Of a DNA stretch of 64,000 nucleotides, positions 35,596 through 44,377 are shown piece by piece; position 1 is the stretch's first letter, and each line of letters begins with the position of its first letter. Under the pieces are notes generated by a model that worked only from the letters and a program-made list of their open reading frames with translations, was not told the origin of the DNA and did not search any database. Made by a program: the position numbers and the translations under genes. Origin of the DNA: Amycolatopsis sp. EV170708-02-1 (GTDB lineage: Bacteria; Actinomycetota; Actinomycetes; Mycobacteriales; Pseudonocardiaceae); the NCBI RefSeq assembly GCF_022479115.1, contig NZ_CP092497.1, forward strand, positions 2,294,001 through 2,358,000, in the 5' to 3' direction.

Positions 35596-36771
35596 ATGCG
35601 TACCCCAGTCGCCATCGTCGGTGCCGGCCCGGCCGGACTCCTCCTGTCGCATCTGCTCGATCTGGCGGGGGTCGAATCGGTGCTCGTGGAGACCCGCTCG
35701 CGCGAGTACGTCGAGGCGAGGATCCGGGCCGGCATCCTCGAACAGTCCACAGTGGACCTACTCCGCGAGACCGGCCTCGGCGACCGGCTCGACCGGGAGG
35801 GCGACGAGCACCGCGGGATCTACCTGCAGTGGCCGGAGGAACGGCACCATCTCGACTTCGTGGACCTCGTCGGGCGGAGCGTCACCGTGTACGGCCAGAC
35901 CGAGGTGACGAAGGATCTCGGCAAGGCGCGTGCGGCCGCTGGGCAACAGATCCACTACGAAGTCACCGACACCGCCGTGCACGACATCGAGACCGATCGG
36001 CCGTACGTCACCTTCACCGACGCGGACGGCGCACAGCAGCGGCTGGACGCCGACGTCGTCGTCGGCTGTGACGGCTCCTTCGGGCCTTGCCGCACCGCGA
36101 TCCCCGACGCCGCGAAGCAGACTTGGGAGCGCACCTATCCCTACTCGTGGCTCGGCGTCCTCGCCGACGTCGCCCCGTCGACCGACGAACTCATCTACGC
36201 GTGGCATCCCGACGGTTTCGCCATGCACTCGATGCGGTCGGCCACCGTCAGCCGGCTGTACCTGCAGGTGCCCAACGGCACCGACATCGGCACCTGGTCC
36301 GACGAACGGATCTGGGAGGTGCTCGCGACCCGGCTCGGCCACGGTCAGCACGGCTGGACCCTCACGCCGGGACCGATCACCGACAAGAGCGTGCTGCCCA
36401 TGCGCAGTTTCGTGCAGCAGCCCATGCGGCACGGCCGTCTCTTCCTCGCCGGCGACGCCGCCCACATCGTGCCGCCCACCGGCGCCAAAGGCCTCAACCT
36501 CGCCGTCGCCGACGTCGCCCTCCTCGCCCCCGCGCTGGCCGCTTTGGTGCGGGACAAGGACTTCAGGCTCGCCGACGCCTATTCCGACACCGCGTTGCGC
36601 CGGGTCTGGCGGTGTACGCATTTCTCGTGGTGGATGACGACGATGCTGCACCGCTCGGACGACCCGTTCGACCGGCAGCTGCAGCTTTCGCAGCTGCAGT
36701 GGCTGGCACGGAGCGAAGCGGGCCGGGCCGGGCTCGCGGAGAACTACGCGGGGCTGCCCATCGGGTTCTGA
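35596..36771 (+). CDS. pobA: 4-hydroxybenzoate 3-monooxygenase
   Basis: Flavoprotein hydroxylase turning 4-hydroxybenzoate into protocatechuate with NAD(P)H and oxygen. It has 391 residues, the usual length. FAD motifs: VAIVGAGPAGLLLSHLL (dinucleotide loop), VVVGCDGSFGPCR (DG motif) and LFLAGDAAHIVPPTGAKGLNLA (GD motif). ARIRAGILEQSTVDLL is the characteristic PobA region near residue 45. The ATG at 35596 starts directly at the Rossmann strand. It works next to its regulator, and its product joins the route from the shikimate-catabolism genes at 38.6-43.4 kb. Confidence 0.96.
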   Translation: MRTPVAIVGAGPAGLLLSHLLDLAGVESVLVETRSREYVEARIRAGILEQSTVDLLRETGLGDRLDREGDEHRGIYLQWPEERHHLDFVDLVGRSVTVYGQTEVTKDLGKARAAAGQQIHYEVTDTAVHDIETDRPYVTFTDADGAQQRLDADVVVGCDGSFGPCRTAIPDAAKQTWERTYPYSWLGVLADVAPSTDELIYAWHPDGFAMHSMRSATVSRLYLQVPNGTDIGTWSDERIWEVLATRLGHGQHGWTLTPGPITDKSVLPMRSFVQQPMRHGRLFLAGDAAHIVPPTGAKGLNLAVADVALLAPALAALVRDKDFRLADAYSDTALRRVWRCTHFSWWMTTMLHRSDDPFDRQLQLSQLQWLARSEAGRAGLAENYAGLPIGF

Positions 36772-36864
36772 GCCGAACCCCACGACACGAAGCGTTGTCA
36801 CCGCATAGGATCGTCCCGACGTGGCCGGACGTCCCGATCTCCGGCGGAGAGCTGGAAGGCAGAC

Positions 36865-37344
36865 ATGTCACCCTTTGCGTTCGCGAGCATCGAGACCATC
36901 CCACTGGTACTACAGCTCGCGGTGGGCCTGCTCGGGCTGATCGTCTCGGTCAAAGGACGCGCTCGTGGGGTCTCCGGCCTGATGGTGGCCGCTTTCGCGA
37001 TCATGCTCGCCACGACGGTGCTGGCCATCGTGTGGCAGTTCGTGGCGTTGAACGTGCCGGACTGGAGCGAATCCGGCGGCCTGAGCATCGACGGCATCCG
37101 TACGATCTACCTCGCGGTCGCCCTCGTGTTCGACATCGCCTCGCTGCTCTCCTGGCTGCTGGTCGCGATCGCGGTCGTCAAGAGCGGCCGCTTTTCCCGG
37201 CCGCAGCAAGGCTTCGCGCCGCCGGCCAGCTACCCGATGGGCGGCCAGCCGGGCTACCCGGCCGCGCAGCCGGGCTACGCCCCGCCCGCTCCTCCGCAGC
37301 AGGCGCAGCAGCCCACCCCTCCGGCACAGCAGCCGCCGAGCTAG
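36865..37344 (+). CDS. Small membrane protein with Pro/Gln-rich tail
   Basis: Protein of 159 residues, no recognised family. Three hydrophobic helices are visible (PLVLQLAVGLLGLIVSV, LMVAAFAIMLATTVLAIVW, IYLAVALVFDIASLLSWLL) followed by about 50 residues of low-complexity Pro, Gln, Gly and Tyr with repeated QPGY units (GGQPGYPAAQPGYAPP). Such tails are common on actinobacterial membrane proteins and are probably cytoplasmic. It is followed by the 46-bp palindrome. Confidence 0.75.
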   Translation: MSPFAFASIETIPLVLQLAVGLLGLIVSVKGRARGVSGLMVAAFAIMLATTVLAIVWQFVALNVPDWSESGGLSIDGIRTIYLAVALVFDIASLLSWLLVAIAVVKSGRFSRPQQGFAPPASYPMGGQPGYPAAQPGYAPPAPPQQAQQPTPPAQQPPS

Positions 37345-37364
37345 CGGGCTCCGCTGCCTCAAGA

Positions 37365-37410
37365 CTCGTGAGTGGCAAGGACGGTTAGAACCGTCCTTGC
37401 CACTCACGAG
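37365..37410. terminator. Perfect 46-bp palindrome, bidirectional terminator and gene end
   Basis: Two 22-bp arms (37365-37386 and 37389-37410), perfectly complementary around an AG centre; the left arm starts CTCGTGAGTGGCAAGG. It lies between convergent genes, 20 bp after the membrane-protein stop. The last bases of its right arm supply the stop codon of the minus-strand TetR gene (CTCGTGA). An identical element with the centre inverted occurs at 59154-59199. It is a very stable hairpin, a plausible terminator on both strands, and probably a dispersed repeat. Confidence 0.88.
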
Positions 37411-37978
37411 GTGACGTGAAGCCGCAGCAGGTCTTCGACTCCCTCAAGGAAGGTTTCACAGATCGGCCCCGGGTCGGTCAGGCAGCCGGTGGCCATCGCG
37501 CCGTCCCGCAGCAGGACGAAGCGCCGGGCGGCGACCTCGGCCCGCGCGCTTCCCGAGCGGTCCAGTACGGCGGTGATCACCCCGGCGAACCAGTGGCGGT
37601 GCGCGAGGACGGCTTTGTGCACCGGATGGGCCGGGTCCGGATACTCCGACGCGGCGTTGAGGAAGGCGCAACCGCGGAAGCCGGGTGACCGGATGCCCTC
37701 GGTGATGTTCGCGGCGATCGCCCGCAGCGTGTCGGCGGCCGCCGCCCCCGGGCGACGATGGCCTCGATCTCCCCGCGGATCGCCTGGTCGGCTTCCTGCA
37801 GGTAGTAGACGATCAGATCGTCCTTGCCCGGGAAATGCCGGTAGAGGGTCGCGCGGGTCACCTTGGCCTCGGCCACGATCCGATCGATGCCCACGGAGTG
37901 GATGCCCTCCGTGTAGAAGAGCCTGGTCGCCGTGGTGAGCAGCCTTGCGCGCGCTTCGGAAACTTGACCTTGAGACAT
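37404..37978 (-). pseudogene. TetR-family regulator, frame broken by one missing base
   Basis: The N-terminal part reads from the ATG at 37978: MSQGQVSEARARLLTTATRL, then GIDRIVAEAKVTRATLYRHFPGKDDLI, a normal TetR helix-turn-helix. After EIEAIVAR the frame is lost. The remainder (AAADTLRAIAANITEG, FRGCAFLNAASEYPDP, VHKAVLAHRHWFAGVI) continues in another frame to 37404. Adding one C to the five-C run at 37745-37749 restores a protein of 191 residues. The stop codon lies in the 46-bp palindrome. Probable sequencing error. It is divergent from the HdeD-like gene, with paired operator sites between. Confidence 0.82.
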
Positions 37979-37997
37979 TACGACCAGCTTACGGGAT

Positions 37998-38059
37998 AGA
38001 ACGTTCGGTCTTGACCGCACCGCACCCTCCTGTCAAGGTCGCGGTAGACCGAACGTTCT
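37998..38059. promoter_or_regulatory. TetR operator pair between regulator and HdeD-like gene
   Basis: AGAACGTTCGGTC at 37998-38010 and its exact reverse complement GACCGAACGTTCT at 38047-38059 flank the divergent promoter region. Each arm also contains the small palindrome GAACGTTC. The position directly before the TetR start and 24 bp before the plus-strand GTG suggests control of both genes. Confidence 0.8.
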
Positions 38060-38082
38060 CCTCACCTCATCAAGGAGCTCCT

Positions 38083-38592
38083 GTGAGCAGCCAAACCGCC
38101 ACCCTCCGGCGCTTGTACTTCGTCCGTTTCGGCTTCGCCCTCGTGTGGGCGGGCCTGCTGTTCACGAGTGCGTCGAAGCTCGGGCCGGTCAGTGTCGCGC
38201 TGCTCGTGCTGTACCCGCTGTTCGACGTCGCCGCCGCCGTCATCGACCTTCGCTCGTCAGAGAAAGCACCGGGCCTGTACGTCAATATCGCGATCAGCGC
38301 GCTCGCCGGTATCGGCCTCGTGTTCGCCGCCGCGTCCGGCATCCCGGCGGTGCTGCGTGTCTGGGGCGTCTGGGCGATCGTGTCGGGCCTCGTCCAGCTC
38401 GCCGTCGGCCTCGGCCGCCGCAAGCTGGGCGGTCAGTGGGCGATGATCGCCAGCGGGGCCATCTCGACCCTCGCCGGCACCGCCTTCGTCCTGCAAGCCG
38501 CGCAGCCGGATGCTTCTTTGCTCAACCTGGCCGGATACGCCGTGCTCGGCGGGGTGTTCTTCCTCGTCTCAGCGATCCGCCTGGGTCGCTGA
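38083..38592 (+). CDS. HdeD/DUF308-like small membrane protein
   Basis: Integral membrane protein of 169 residues with about six short helices in three hairpins (FVRFGFALVWAGLLFTSAS, SVALLVLYPLFDVAAAVID, ISALAGIGLVFAAASGIP, VLRVWGVWAIVSGLVQLAVG, and a C-terminal pair ending GGVFFLVSAIRLGR). This resembles the DUF308/HdeD acid-resistance family. GTG start at 38083 with ribosome site AAGGAG six bases upstream. It is probably under the divergent TetR regulator. It overlaps the convergent dehydratase gene by 24 bp. Confidence 0.78.
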   Translation: MSSQTATLRRLYFVRFGFALVWAGLLFTSASKLGPVSVALLVLYPLFDVAAAVIDLRSSEKAPGLYVNIAISALAGIGLVFAAASGIPAVLRVWGVWAIVSGLVQLAVGLGRRKLGGQWAMIASGAISTLAGTAFVLQAAQPDASLLNLAGYAVLGGVFFLVSAIRLGR

Positions 38593-40350
38593 CGCCAGGC
38601 TGAGGCGCCGCTCCCGGTGCGCGGTCATGTACACCGGCGTGTTGACGACCCCGTAGCCGCGATAGCCGCCGATCCGTTGCACCACCTCGAAAAAGACCCG
38701 GGAGCCGACCAGCTCGGTGCAGAAGTGCAGGAATTCGCCGTGTTCGTCGCGGTCGTACAGCACCGAGTTCTCCCGCAGCCGCGCGGCGAAGGGCAGATCG
38801 AACCGCGCTTCGAGGTCGTCGTAGTAGTTCCCGGGGATCTCCAGCACCGGCGCACCGGCCTCCCGCAGGGCGCGTGCGACGGCGATCGCGTCGTCGCACG
38901 CGAACGCGATGTGCTGCGGCGAAGGCACCGCCGGTGCCCACTCCCCTCGTCTCACCAGTGCGCTGTCCAGCGTCAACCGGACCTCACGATCGCCGACCGC
39001 CCGGCTGCGCACGAGCCCGAACGGCGCCGCGAACTCGGACACCGGCTCGGGCCGCAGGCCCAGCACCGAACGGTAGAACAGCGTCGCCTCGTCGAACTGG
39101 TCGAAAGGCTGGGTCAAGGCGATGTGGTCGATGCCGGTGATCCCCGCCCCGGACGGCGCCGTCCCGGTCGGGACGAAGTCCTGAAGCCATCCGTCGTTGC
39201 CGCAGAAGAAGATCTCGGTGCCGTCCGGCGCGGCGACGGCGGAGAGGTCCGCCTCGCCGGGGCCGTGCTCGCGGGGCAGCACGGGCGCGAGCAGGGTCTC
39301 CGCGCGCCGCGCCGACCCGGCCGGGTCCGCGCTGGTCAGGCCGAGGGCGCCGATCGTGCCGTCCGCGGCGGCCTCGTTCACCAGCAAACGCGCCGATCCC
39401 TGTTGCCACAGCTGGACCGGCTTCGTGCGATGGGTTCCGACGTGCGCGAAACCGAGGTCCGCGAGCACGGCCCCCGGAACGGCGAGTTCCGCGAAGGCGG
39501 GCCCGTCCAGCCGAGGAGCCTCGGGAACCTCAAGGGCACCGACGGATTCGCGGAGGGCCACCAGCGATCGCATGGCGTCGACGGCGGCGGGCCGCGGATC
39601 CGCCTGCCGGAAGACGTCGTTGAAGACCTCCAGCGAAAGCGGGCCTCGATAGCCGGCCGCGAGCACGTGCCCGGTGAACGTGGTCAGGTCGAACGCGCCT
39701 TGCCCGGGGAAGAGCCGGTGGTGCCTGCTCCAGTGCAGCACATCCATGTCCAGCAAGGGCGCGTCGGCCAGTTGCAGGAAGAAGATCTTCTCCCCCGGGA
39801 TCGTCCGGATCGCGCGGGGATCGCTGCGCCGGGACAGGATGTGGAAGCTGTCGAGACAGACGCCCAAGGCCGAGTGATCGGCCCGCCGCACGATGCGCCA
39901 CGCGTGCTCGTAGGTGTTCACGAACCGGCCCCACGCGAGCGCTTCGTAGGCGACGCGGATTCCGCGCGACGCGGCCAGCGAGGCCAGCTCATGCAGCTGC
40001 GCGGCGGCGAGATCGTCGTCGTCGACGGCGTCCGGCGAGACCGATGAACAGACCAGGACGGTGTCCGCCCCGAGTTCGGCCATGAGGTCGAATTTCCGGC
40101 GCGCCCGGCGGAGATTCGCCCGGAGCACGTCCGGCGGCACCGCCTCGAAATCGCGGAACGGCTGGTAGAGGTCGATCGTCAGCCCGAGATCGGCGCAGAG
40201 CCGCCGGATCTCCGACGGCGACCTCCTCGACGCGATCAGATCGTTCTCGAAGATCTCGACACCGGGGAAACCCGCCGCGGCGGCCGCGGCGAGTTTGTCC
40301 TCCAGCGTGCCGGAAAGGCAGACGGTCGCGATGGCGGTGTCACCAGACAT
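38569..40350 (-). CDS. quiC: 3-dehydroshikimate dehydratase fused to an HPPD-like domain (QuiC1 type)
   Basis: Converts 3-dehydroshikimate to protocatechuate. It has 593 residues. The N-terminal half (1-270) is a sugar-phosphate-isomerase-like TIM barrel with metal ligands in VAYEALAWG, GVCLDSFHILS, FFLQLADAP and PLSLEVFND. The C-terminal half (about 290-590) is a two-part glyoxalase/HPPD-like fold (FAHVGTHRTKPVQLW, GITGIDHIALTQP, PQHIAFACDD, FFEVVQRIGGYRGYGVVN). This fusion is known from Pseudomonas QuiC1, where the HPPD half is associated rather than required for catalysis. Its ATG overlaps the dehydrogenase stop by 11 bp. Confidence 0.93.
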   Translation of the reverse strand: MSGDTAIATVCLSGTLEDKLAAAAAAGFPGVEIFENDLIASRRSPSEIRRLCADLGLTIDLYQPFRDFEAVPPDVLRANLRRARRKFDLMAELGADTVLVCSSVSPDAVDDDDLAAAQLHELASLAASRGIRVAYEALAWGRFVNTYEHAWRIVRRADHSALGVCLDSFHILSRRSDPRAIRTIPGEKIFFLQLADAPLLDMDVLHWSRHHRLFPGQGAFDLTTFTGHVLAAGYRGPLSLEVFNDVFRQADPRPAAVDAMRSLVALRESVGALEVPEAPRLDGPAFAELAVPGAVLADLGFAHVGTHRTKPVQLWQQGSARLLVNEAAADGTIGALGLTSADPAGSARRAETLLAPVLPREHGPGEADLSAVAAPDGTEIFFCGNDGWLQDFVPTGTAPSGAGITGIDHIALTQPFDQFDEATLFYRSVLGLRPEPVSEFAAPFGLVRSRAVGDREVRLTLDSALVRRGEWAPAVPSPQHIAFACDDAIAVARALREAGAPVLEIPGNYYDDLEARFDLPFAARLRENSVLYDRDEHGEFLHFCTELVGSRVFFEVVQRIGGYRGYGVVNTPVYMTAHRERRLSLASATQADR

Positions 40351-41188
40351 GGGCGGGTTTTCCTTCCAGCGCTTCGAAATGCCGGAGCATCCGGTCGGCG
40401 TCCGGCTCCGCGCCGGTGAACAGGCGGAACGAGTCCGCCGCCTGGAAGACCACCATCCCGCCGCCGTGCAGCGTCCGGCATCCCCGTTCGCGCGCCTGCT
40501 TGAGCAGCGTGGTCTCCAGCGGCCGGTACACGATGTCGGCCACCCACATCCCCGGGTGCAGCGATCCGGCGGGAACCGGCGACCCCGGGTACGCGGCCAT
40601 CCCGGTCGGCGTGGCGTGGACGAGGCCGTCGGCGCCCCGGACGTCGTCCAGCGAACCGGAAAGGGCCCTGCCCTCGCCGAAACGCCGTCGCAGCGCGGAG
40701 ACCAGGGTTCCGGCGCGTGCGGCGTCGACGTCGTGGACGATCAACCGTCCGGTGCCCAGGGAAAGCAGGGCGTGGGCCACGGCCGCGCCCGCCCCGCCCG
40801 CGCCGAGGAGGACGACGGTGTCCATGTCGGCGTCCGGCAGCCCTCGGGTGAGGTTGCGGGCGAAACCGGTCGCGTCCGTGTTGTGCCCGGTCGCGAGCCC
40901 TTCGCGGAGCACCACCGTGTTCACCGCGCCGAGCGCCGCGGCGTCGGGTGCGACCTCGTCGAGATACGGCAACACCTGTTGCTTCACCGGATGCGTGATG
41001 TTGAGACCGTCGAAGCCCGCGGTCCGCGCGGCGGCCAGCACGTCGCCGATCGGCTGCCTCAGCACGTCGAGGTCGAGACGCCGGTAGAGATAGCGCAGCC
41101 CGAGTTCGTCGGCTTCCCGTTCGTGCAGCGCCGGGCTCAGCGACGGCCCGATACCGGTGCCGACCAAGCCGATGAGGTAGCTGCTCAC
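40340..41188 (-). CDS. Shikimate/quinate dehydrogenase (catabolic AroE/QuiB type)
   Basis: NAD(P)-dependent dehydrogenase oxidising shikimate or quinate to the dehydro form. It has 282 residues. Substrate motifs: GTGIGPSLSPALHE (two Ser), GFDGLNITHPVKQQV (catalytic Lys) and GHNTDATGF (Asp). Cofactor loop: VVLLGAGGAGAAVAHALLSLG. The next strand ends VHDVDAARA; the acidic Asp after the strand suggests NAD, as in catabolic quinate dehydrogenases. The GTG at 41188 is preferred over TTG at 41191 because GGAGG lies six bases before it. It feeds the co-transcribed 3-dehydroshikimate dehydratase. Confidence 0.92.
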   Translation of the reverse strand: MSSYLIGLVGTGIGPSLSPALHEREADELGLRYLYRRLDLDVLRQPIGDVLAAARTAGFDGLNITHPVKQQVLPYLDEVAPDAAALGAVNTVVLREGLATGHNTDATGFARNLTRGLPDADMDTVVLLGAGGAGAAVAHALLSLGTGRLIVHDVDAARAGTLVSALRRRFGEGRALSGSLDDVRGADGLVHATPTGMAAYPGSPVPAGSLHPGMWVADIVYRPLETTLLKQARERGCRTLHGGGMVVFQAADSFRLFTGAEPDADRMLRHFEALEGKPAHVW

Positions 41189-41202
41189 CAAGATCCTCCG
41201 TT

Positions 41203-41220
41203 AATGTACGAACTAGTGAG
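41203..41220. promoter_or_regulatory. Candidate TetR operator before the shikimate-catabolism operon
   Basis: AATGTACGAACTAGTGAG lies 15 bp before the dehydrogenase start. The opposite strand of 41990-42007, before the MFS gene, carries AATGTACGATCTAGTTAG, 16 of 18 identical. The TetR gene at 41301 lies between the two sites, so one regulator probably controls both the enzymes and the transporter. Confidence 0.72.
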
Positions 41221-41300
41221 TTCACTGTAGCGCGGACCGGTCGGCACGAGAAGGGCTGCGCTACAGTGAGGCCTTCCACCAGCGGTTCGGAGGGAGTCAG

Positions 41301-41942
41301 GTGGCCGCACTGTCGTCCGAGGTCGAGCGCCAGCGCGACAAGGAACGCACCCGTGCCGAAATCCTCGCGGTGGCCACCAGGGAGTTCGCCGACAAGGGCT
41401 ACGCCGGCGCGAGGGTGGACGAGATCGCCGCTCGCACGAGCACCACGAAGCGGATGATCTATTACTACTTCGGCGGCAAGGAGCAGCTCTACGTCGCCGC
41501 GCTCGAACGGGCGTACGCGACCATCCGCGGGCTCGAACAGGATCTGGACGTCGACCACCTCGAACCCGAGGACGCGATCCGCCAGCTCGCCGAGCTCACC
41601 TTCGACCACCACGAGGCGAACCCGGATTTCATCCGCCTCGTGAGCATCGAGAACATCCACCACGGCGAGCACATCGCACGCTCGGAAGCCTTGTCCGGCA
41701 TGGCGAACCCGGCCCTCGACGTGCTCTCCCGCATCCTCGACCGCGGCCGTGAGGCCGGCCGGTTCCGCGAGGACGTCGACGCCCTCGACGTGCACATGGT
41801 GATCAGCTCGTTCTGCGTGTTCCGCCTCGCGAACCGGCACACCTTCTCCGCGATCTTCGGCCGGGACATGCTCGATCCGGCGCGCCGCGCCCACTATCGC
41901 CTGATGCTGGGCGACCTGGTGATCGAGTACCTGACCGCCTGA
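41301..41942 (+). CDS. TetR-family regulator of shikimate/quinate catabolism
   Basis: Regulator of 213 residues. Helix-turn-helix: RAEILAVATREFADKGYAGARVDEIAARTSTTKRMIYYYFGGKEQLY. The C-terminal domain (AIRQLAELTFDHHEANPDFIRLVSIENIHHG) resembles the TetR_C group found with aromatic-acid degradation genes. GTG start at 41301 with ribosome site GGAGGGAG. It is divergent from the dehydrogenase-dehydratase operon and upstream of the MFS carrier; near-identical 18-bp sites flank it on both sides. Confidence 0.9.
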   Translation: MAALSSEVERQRDKERTRAEILAVATREFADKGYAGARVDEIAARTSTTKRMIYYYFGGKEQLYVAALERAYATIRGLEQDLDVDHLEPEDAIRQLAELTFDHHEANPDFIRLVSIENIHHGEHIARSEALSGMANPALDVLSRILDRGREAGRFREDVDALDVHMVISSFCVFRLANRHTFSAIFGRDMLDPARRAHYRLMLGDLVIEYLTA

Positions 41943-41989
41943 ATTCCCGGCTCTTGACAACCGGGGCACGGTCTCGCACGCTGTATTAA

Positions 41990-42007
41990 CTAACTAGATC
42001 GTACATT
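41990..42007. promoter_or_regulatory. Candidate TetR operator before the MFS carrier
   Basis: CTAACTAGATCGTACATT, the inverted near-copy (16 of 18) of the site at 41203-41220. It lies 28 bp before the MFS GTG start and 48 bp after the TetR stop. The shared sequence links the transporter to the same control as the catabolic enzymes. Confidence 0.72.
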
Positions 42008-42034
42008 GATGGTTCGTCCCCTTGGAGCGTCGAC

Positions 42035-43371
42035 GTGGCCTCTCCCTCCCCTGTCACGCAAGGCATGCCCCGCAAGGCCGCATCGGCCGCCTGGATCGGC
42101 AGCGCCTTGGAGTACTACGACTTCTTCATCTACGGAACCGCCGCCGCGCTGGTGTTCAACAAGGTCTTCTTCCCCGCCTCCTCCCCGCCACCGGCACCCT
42201 GCTCGCGCTGGCGACCTTCGGCGTCGGCTATCTCGCCCGCCCGGTCGGCGCCTTCGTGCTCGGGCACGTCGGCGACCGCCTGGGCCGCAAGAAGGTCCTC
42301 GTGTTCACGCTGGTGCTGATGGGTGTCACGACGTTCCTGGTCGGCTGCCTGCCGACGTATGCCTCGATCGGCGTGCTCGCGCCGGTCCTGCTGGTGGTCC
42401 TCCGTCTGCTGCAAGGACTTTCGGCCGCCGGCGAGCAGGCGGGCGCCAACTCGATGTCACTGGAACACGCGCCGCCCCACCGGCGCGGCTACTACACGAG
42501 CTTCACCCTCAGCGGCACCCAGGCCGGGCAGATCCTCGCCACCGCCGTCTTCCTGCCGATCGCCACGCTCCCCCAGGACCAGTTGCTCACCTGGGGCTGG
42601 CGGATCCCGTTCTGGTGCAGCGCCGTCGTGGTGGTCGTCGGTTTCGTGATCCGGCGCAAGATCGACGAAACCCCGGTGTTCGAACAGAACCGGTCCGACG
42701 TCGCCAAACTGCCGGTCGCCGTGCTGTTCCGGTCGCACTGGAAGGACGTGCTCCGCGTCGTCGTCGCGGCCACCATCGCCTCGGTCAGCACGATCTTCAC
42801 CGTGTACGCGCTGAGCTACGCGGTCAACACGATCGGGCTCGAGCGCGGGCCGATCCTGTGGGTCGGCGTGCTGGCCAACGTCGTCGCGCTGCTCGCGATC
42901 CCTCTGCTGGCAGGGCTTTCCGATCGGATCGGCCGCAAACCCGTGTTCATCGCGGGCTGTCTCGCCTGCGCGGTGCTGATCTTCCCGTACCTGTGGTCCA
43001 TTTCGGACGGTTCGTATCCGCTGATCTTCGCGGTCGGCATCCTGCTGTTCGGCGTCGCCTACAGCGCCGTCAACGGGGTGTGGCCGTCGTTCTACGGTGA
43101 GATGTTCAGCGCCAAGGTCCGGCTTTCGGGGATGGCGATCGGCACCCAGATCGGCTTCGCCATCGCCGGATTCGCCCCGAGCGTGGTGGCCGCGATCGGC
43201 TCCGGGAAGGACGACTGGCTCGGCGTCGCCGTCTTCACCGCCGCCGTCTGCCTCCTCAGCGCCGCGGCCGCGCTCACCGCGCGCGAGACGCACGGCGTGC
43301 CGACCGAGGACCTCGGCGTGGTGCGCGTTCGGCGGATGAAGGAGCCCGCTTCCGCGACGCGTGGCGGATGA
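42035..43371 (+). pseudogene. MFS metabolite:proton symporter (ShiA-like), frame broken by one missing base
   Basis: Probable uptake carrier for shikimate, quinate or a related acid. The N-terminus reads from GTG at 42035 ([35 protein letters not shown]), the typical metabolite:H+ symporter start. The rest ([36 protein letters not shown], then helices to the C-terminus) lies in another frame ending at 43371. Adding one C to the run at 42183-42186 gives [18 protein letters not shown] and 445 residues, the normal length. Probable sequencing error. Confidence 0.83.
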
Positions 43372-43435
43372 CTCCCCGCGGCCGGGGCGGCCATCATCGG
43401 TGGCGGATCCTCCCGCCGAGTCAGGAGTGCGACCG

Positions 43436-44377
43436 ATGACCTACGCGTACGACCCGGAAATCGCCCCGGCCGTCCCGCTGTTGCCCAAGCTGGATCTCGC
43501 CGATCTGCCCGCCACCCGGGAACGGCTGAAGGCGGTGCTCGCCGAACTCCACGGCGTGGTGGACGAAACGGGTGTCACCATCCGTGAGGAACGGGTGCCC
43601 GGCCCCGAAGGCGCCCCGGACGTCCGGGTGCGGATCTACACGCCGGACCGGATCGCCGCCCCCGCCGCGATCTTCGACGTCCACGGCGGCGGGTTCGTCA
43701 TCGGCGATCTCGAGATCGACCACGCGGCGAACGTGCGTTTCGCCAGGGAGATCGGCGTCGTCGTGGTGTCGGTCGACTACCGGCTCGCACCGGAAGCACC
43801 GTATCCGGCGGCGCTCGAAGACTGCTACGCGGCGCTCACCTGGCTCGCGAAGAACGCGGCCGAACTCGGCGTCGACCCCGGCCGGGTGGCGATCCACGGC
43901 ATCAGCGCGGGCGGCGGGCTGTGCGCGGCGCTCGCCCTGCTCGCCCGCGACCGGGGCGGGCCGGCGATCGCGTTCCAGTACCTCGGGGTGCCGGAGGTGG
44001 ACGACCGGCTGGAGACGCCGAGTATGCGGGCGTTCGTCGACACTCCACAGTGGAACAAGCCGAGGGCCGAGATCAGCTGGGATTGCTATCTGGGCAAGGG
44101 GGTTCGCGGCGGCGCGGACGTCCCCGTCCACGCGGCGCCCGCGCGGGCGGTGGACCTGAGCGGCCTGCCGCCCGCCTACGTTTCCGTGATGGAGTTCGAC
44201 CCGTTGCGAGACGAAGGGATCGCTTACGCGCAGGCCCTCCTCGCCTCCGGGGTCACCACCGAGCTGCATCTGTTCCCGGGGACGTTCCACGGCTCGTCGT
44301 CGGTGGAGCACGCCGCGGTGAGCAAACGCGAGGTCGCCGAAGCGATCGCCGTGCTCGCGCGGGCGCTGGAGGTCTAG
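43436..44377 (+). CDS. Alpha/beta hydrolase, hormone-sensitive-lipase family esterase
   Basis: Esterase of 313 residues, likely cytoplasmic (no signal peptide). Family motifs: AIFDVHGGGFVIGDLE (HGGG oxyanion hole), VSVDYRLAPEAPYPAALEDCY, nucleophile Ser in AIHGISAGGGLCAAL, catalytic Asp near SVMEFDPLRDEG and His in LFPGTFHGSS. The ATG at 43436 follows ribosome site CAGGAG. It is 64 bp after the MFS gene on the same strand and may be co-transcribed. It overlaps the PucR gene end by 4 bp. It could free aromatic or shikimate esters, but this is speculation. Confidence 0.9.
   Translation: MTYAYDPEIAPAVPLLPKLDLADLPATRERLKAVLAELHGVVDETGVTIREERVPGPEGAPDVRVRIYTPDRIAAPAAIFDVHGGGFVIGDLEIDHAANVRFAREIGVVVVSVDYRLAPEAPYPAALEDCYAALTWLAKNAAELGVDPGRVAIHGISAGGGLCAALALLARDRGGPAIAFQYLGVPEVDDRLETPSMRAFVDTPQWNKPRAEISWDCYLGKGVRGGADVPVHAAPARAVDLSGLPPAYVSVMEFDPLRDEGIAYAQALLASGVTTELHLFPGTFHGSSSVEHAAVSKREVAEAIAVLARALEV

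Noticed and set aside
38569..40350. 3-dehydroshikimate dehydratase as a source of 3,4-DHB for the siderophore (petrobactin-like)
   Set aside because: The NRPS locus has its own complete 2,3-DHB pathway, DhbE is 2,3-DHB-type, and the dehydratase is in a separate catabolic operon 20 kb away without an iron box.
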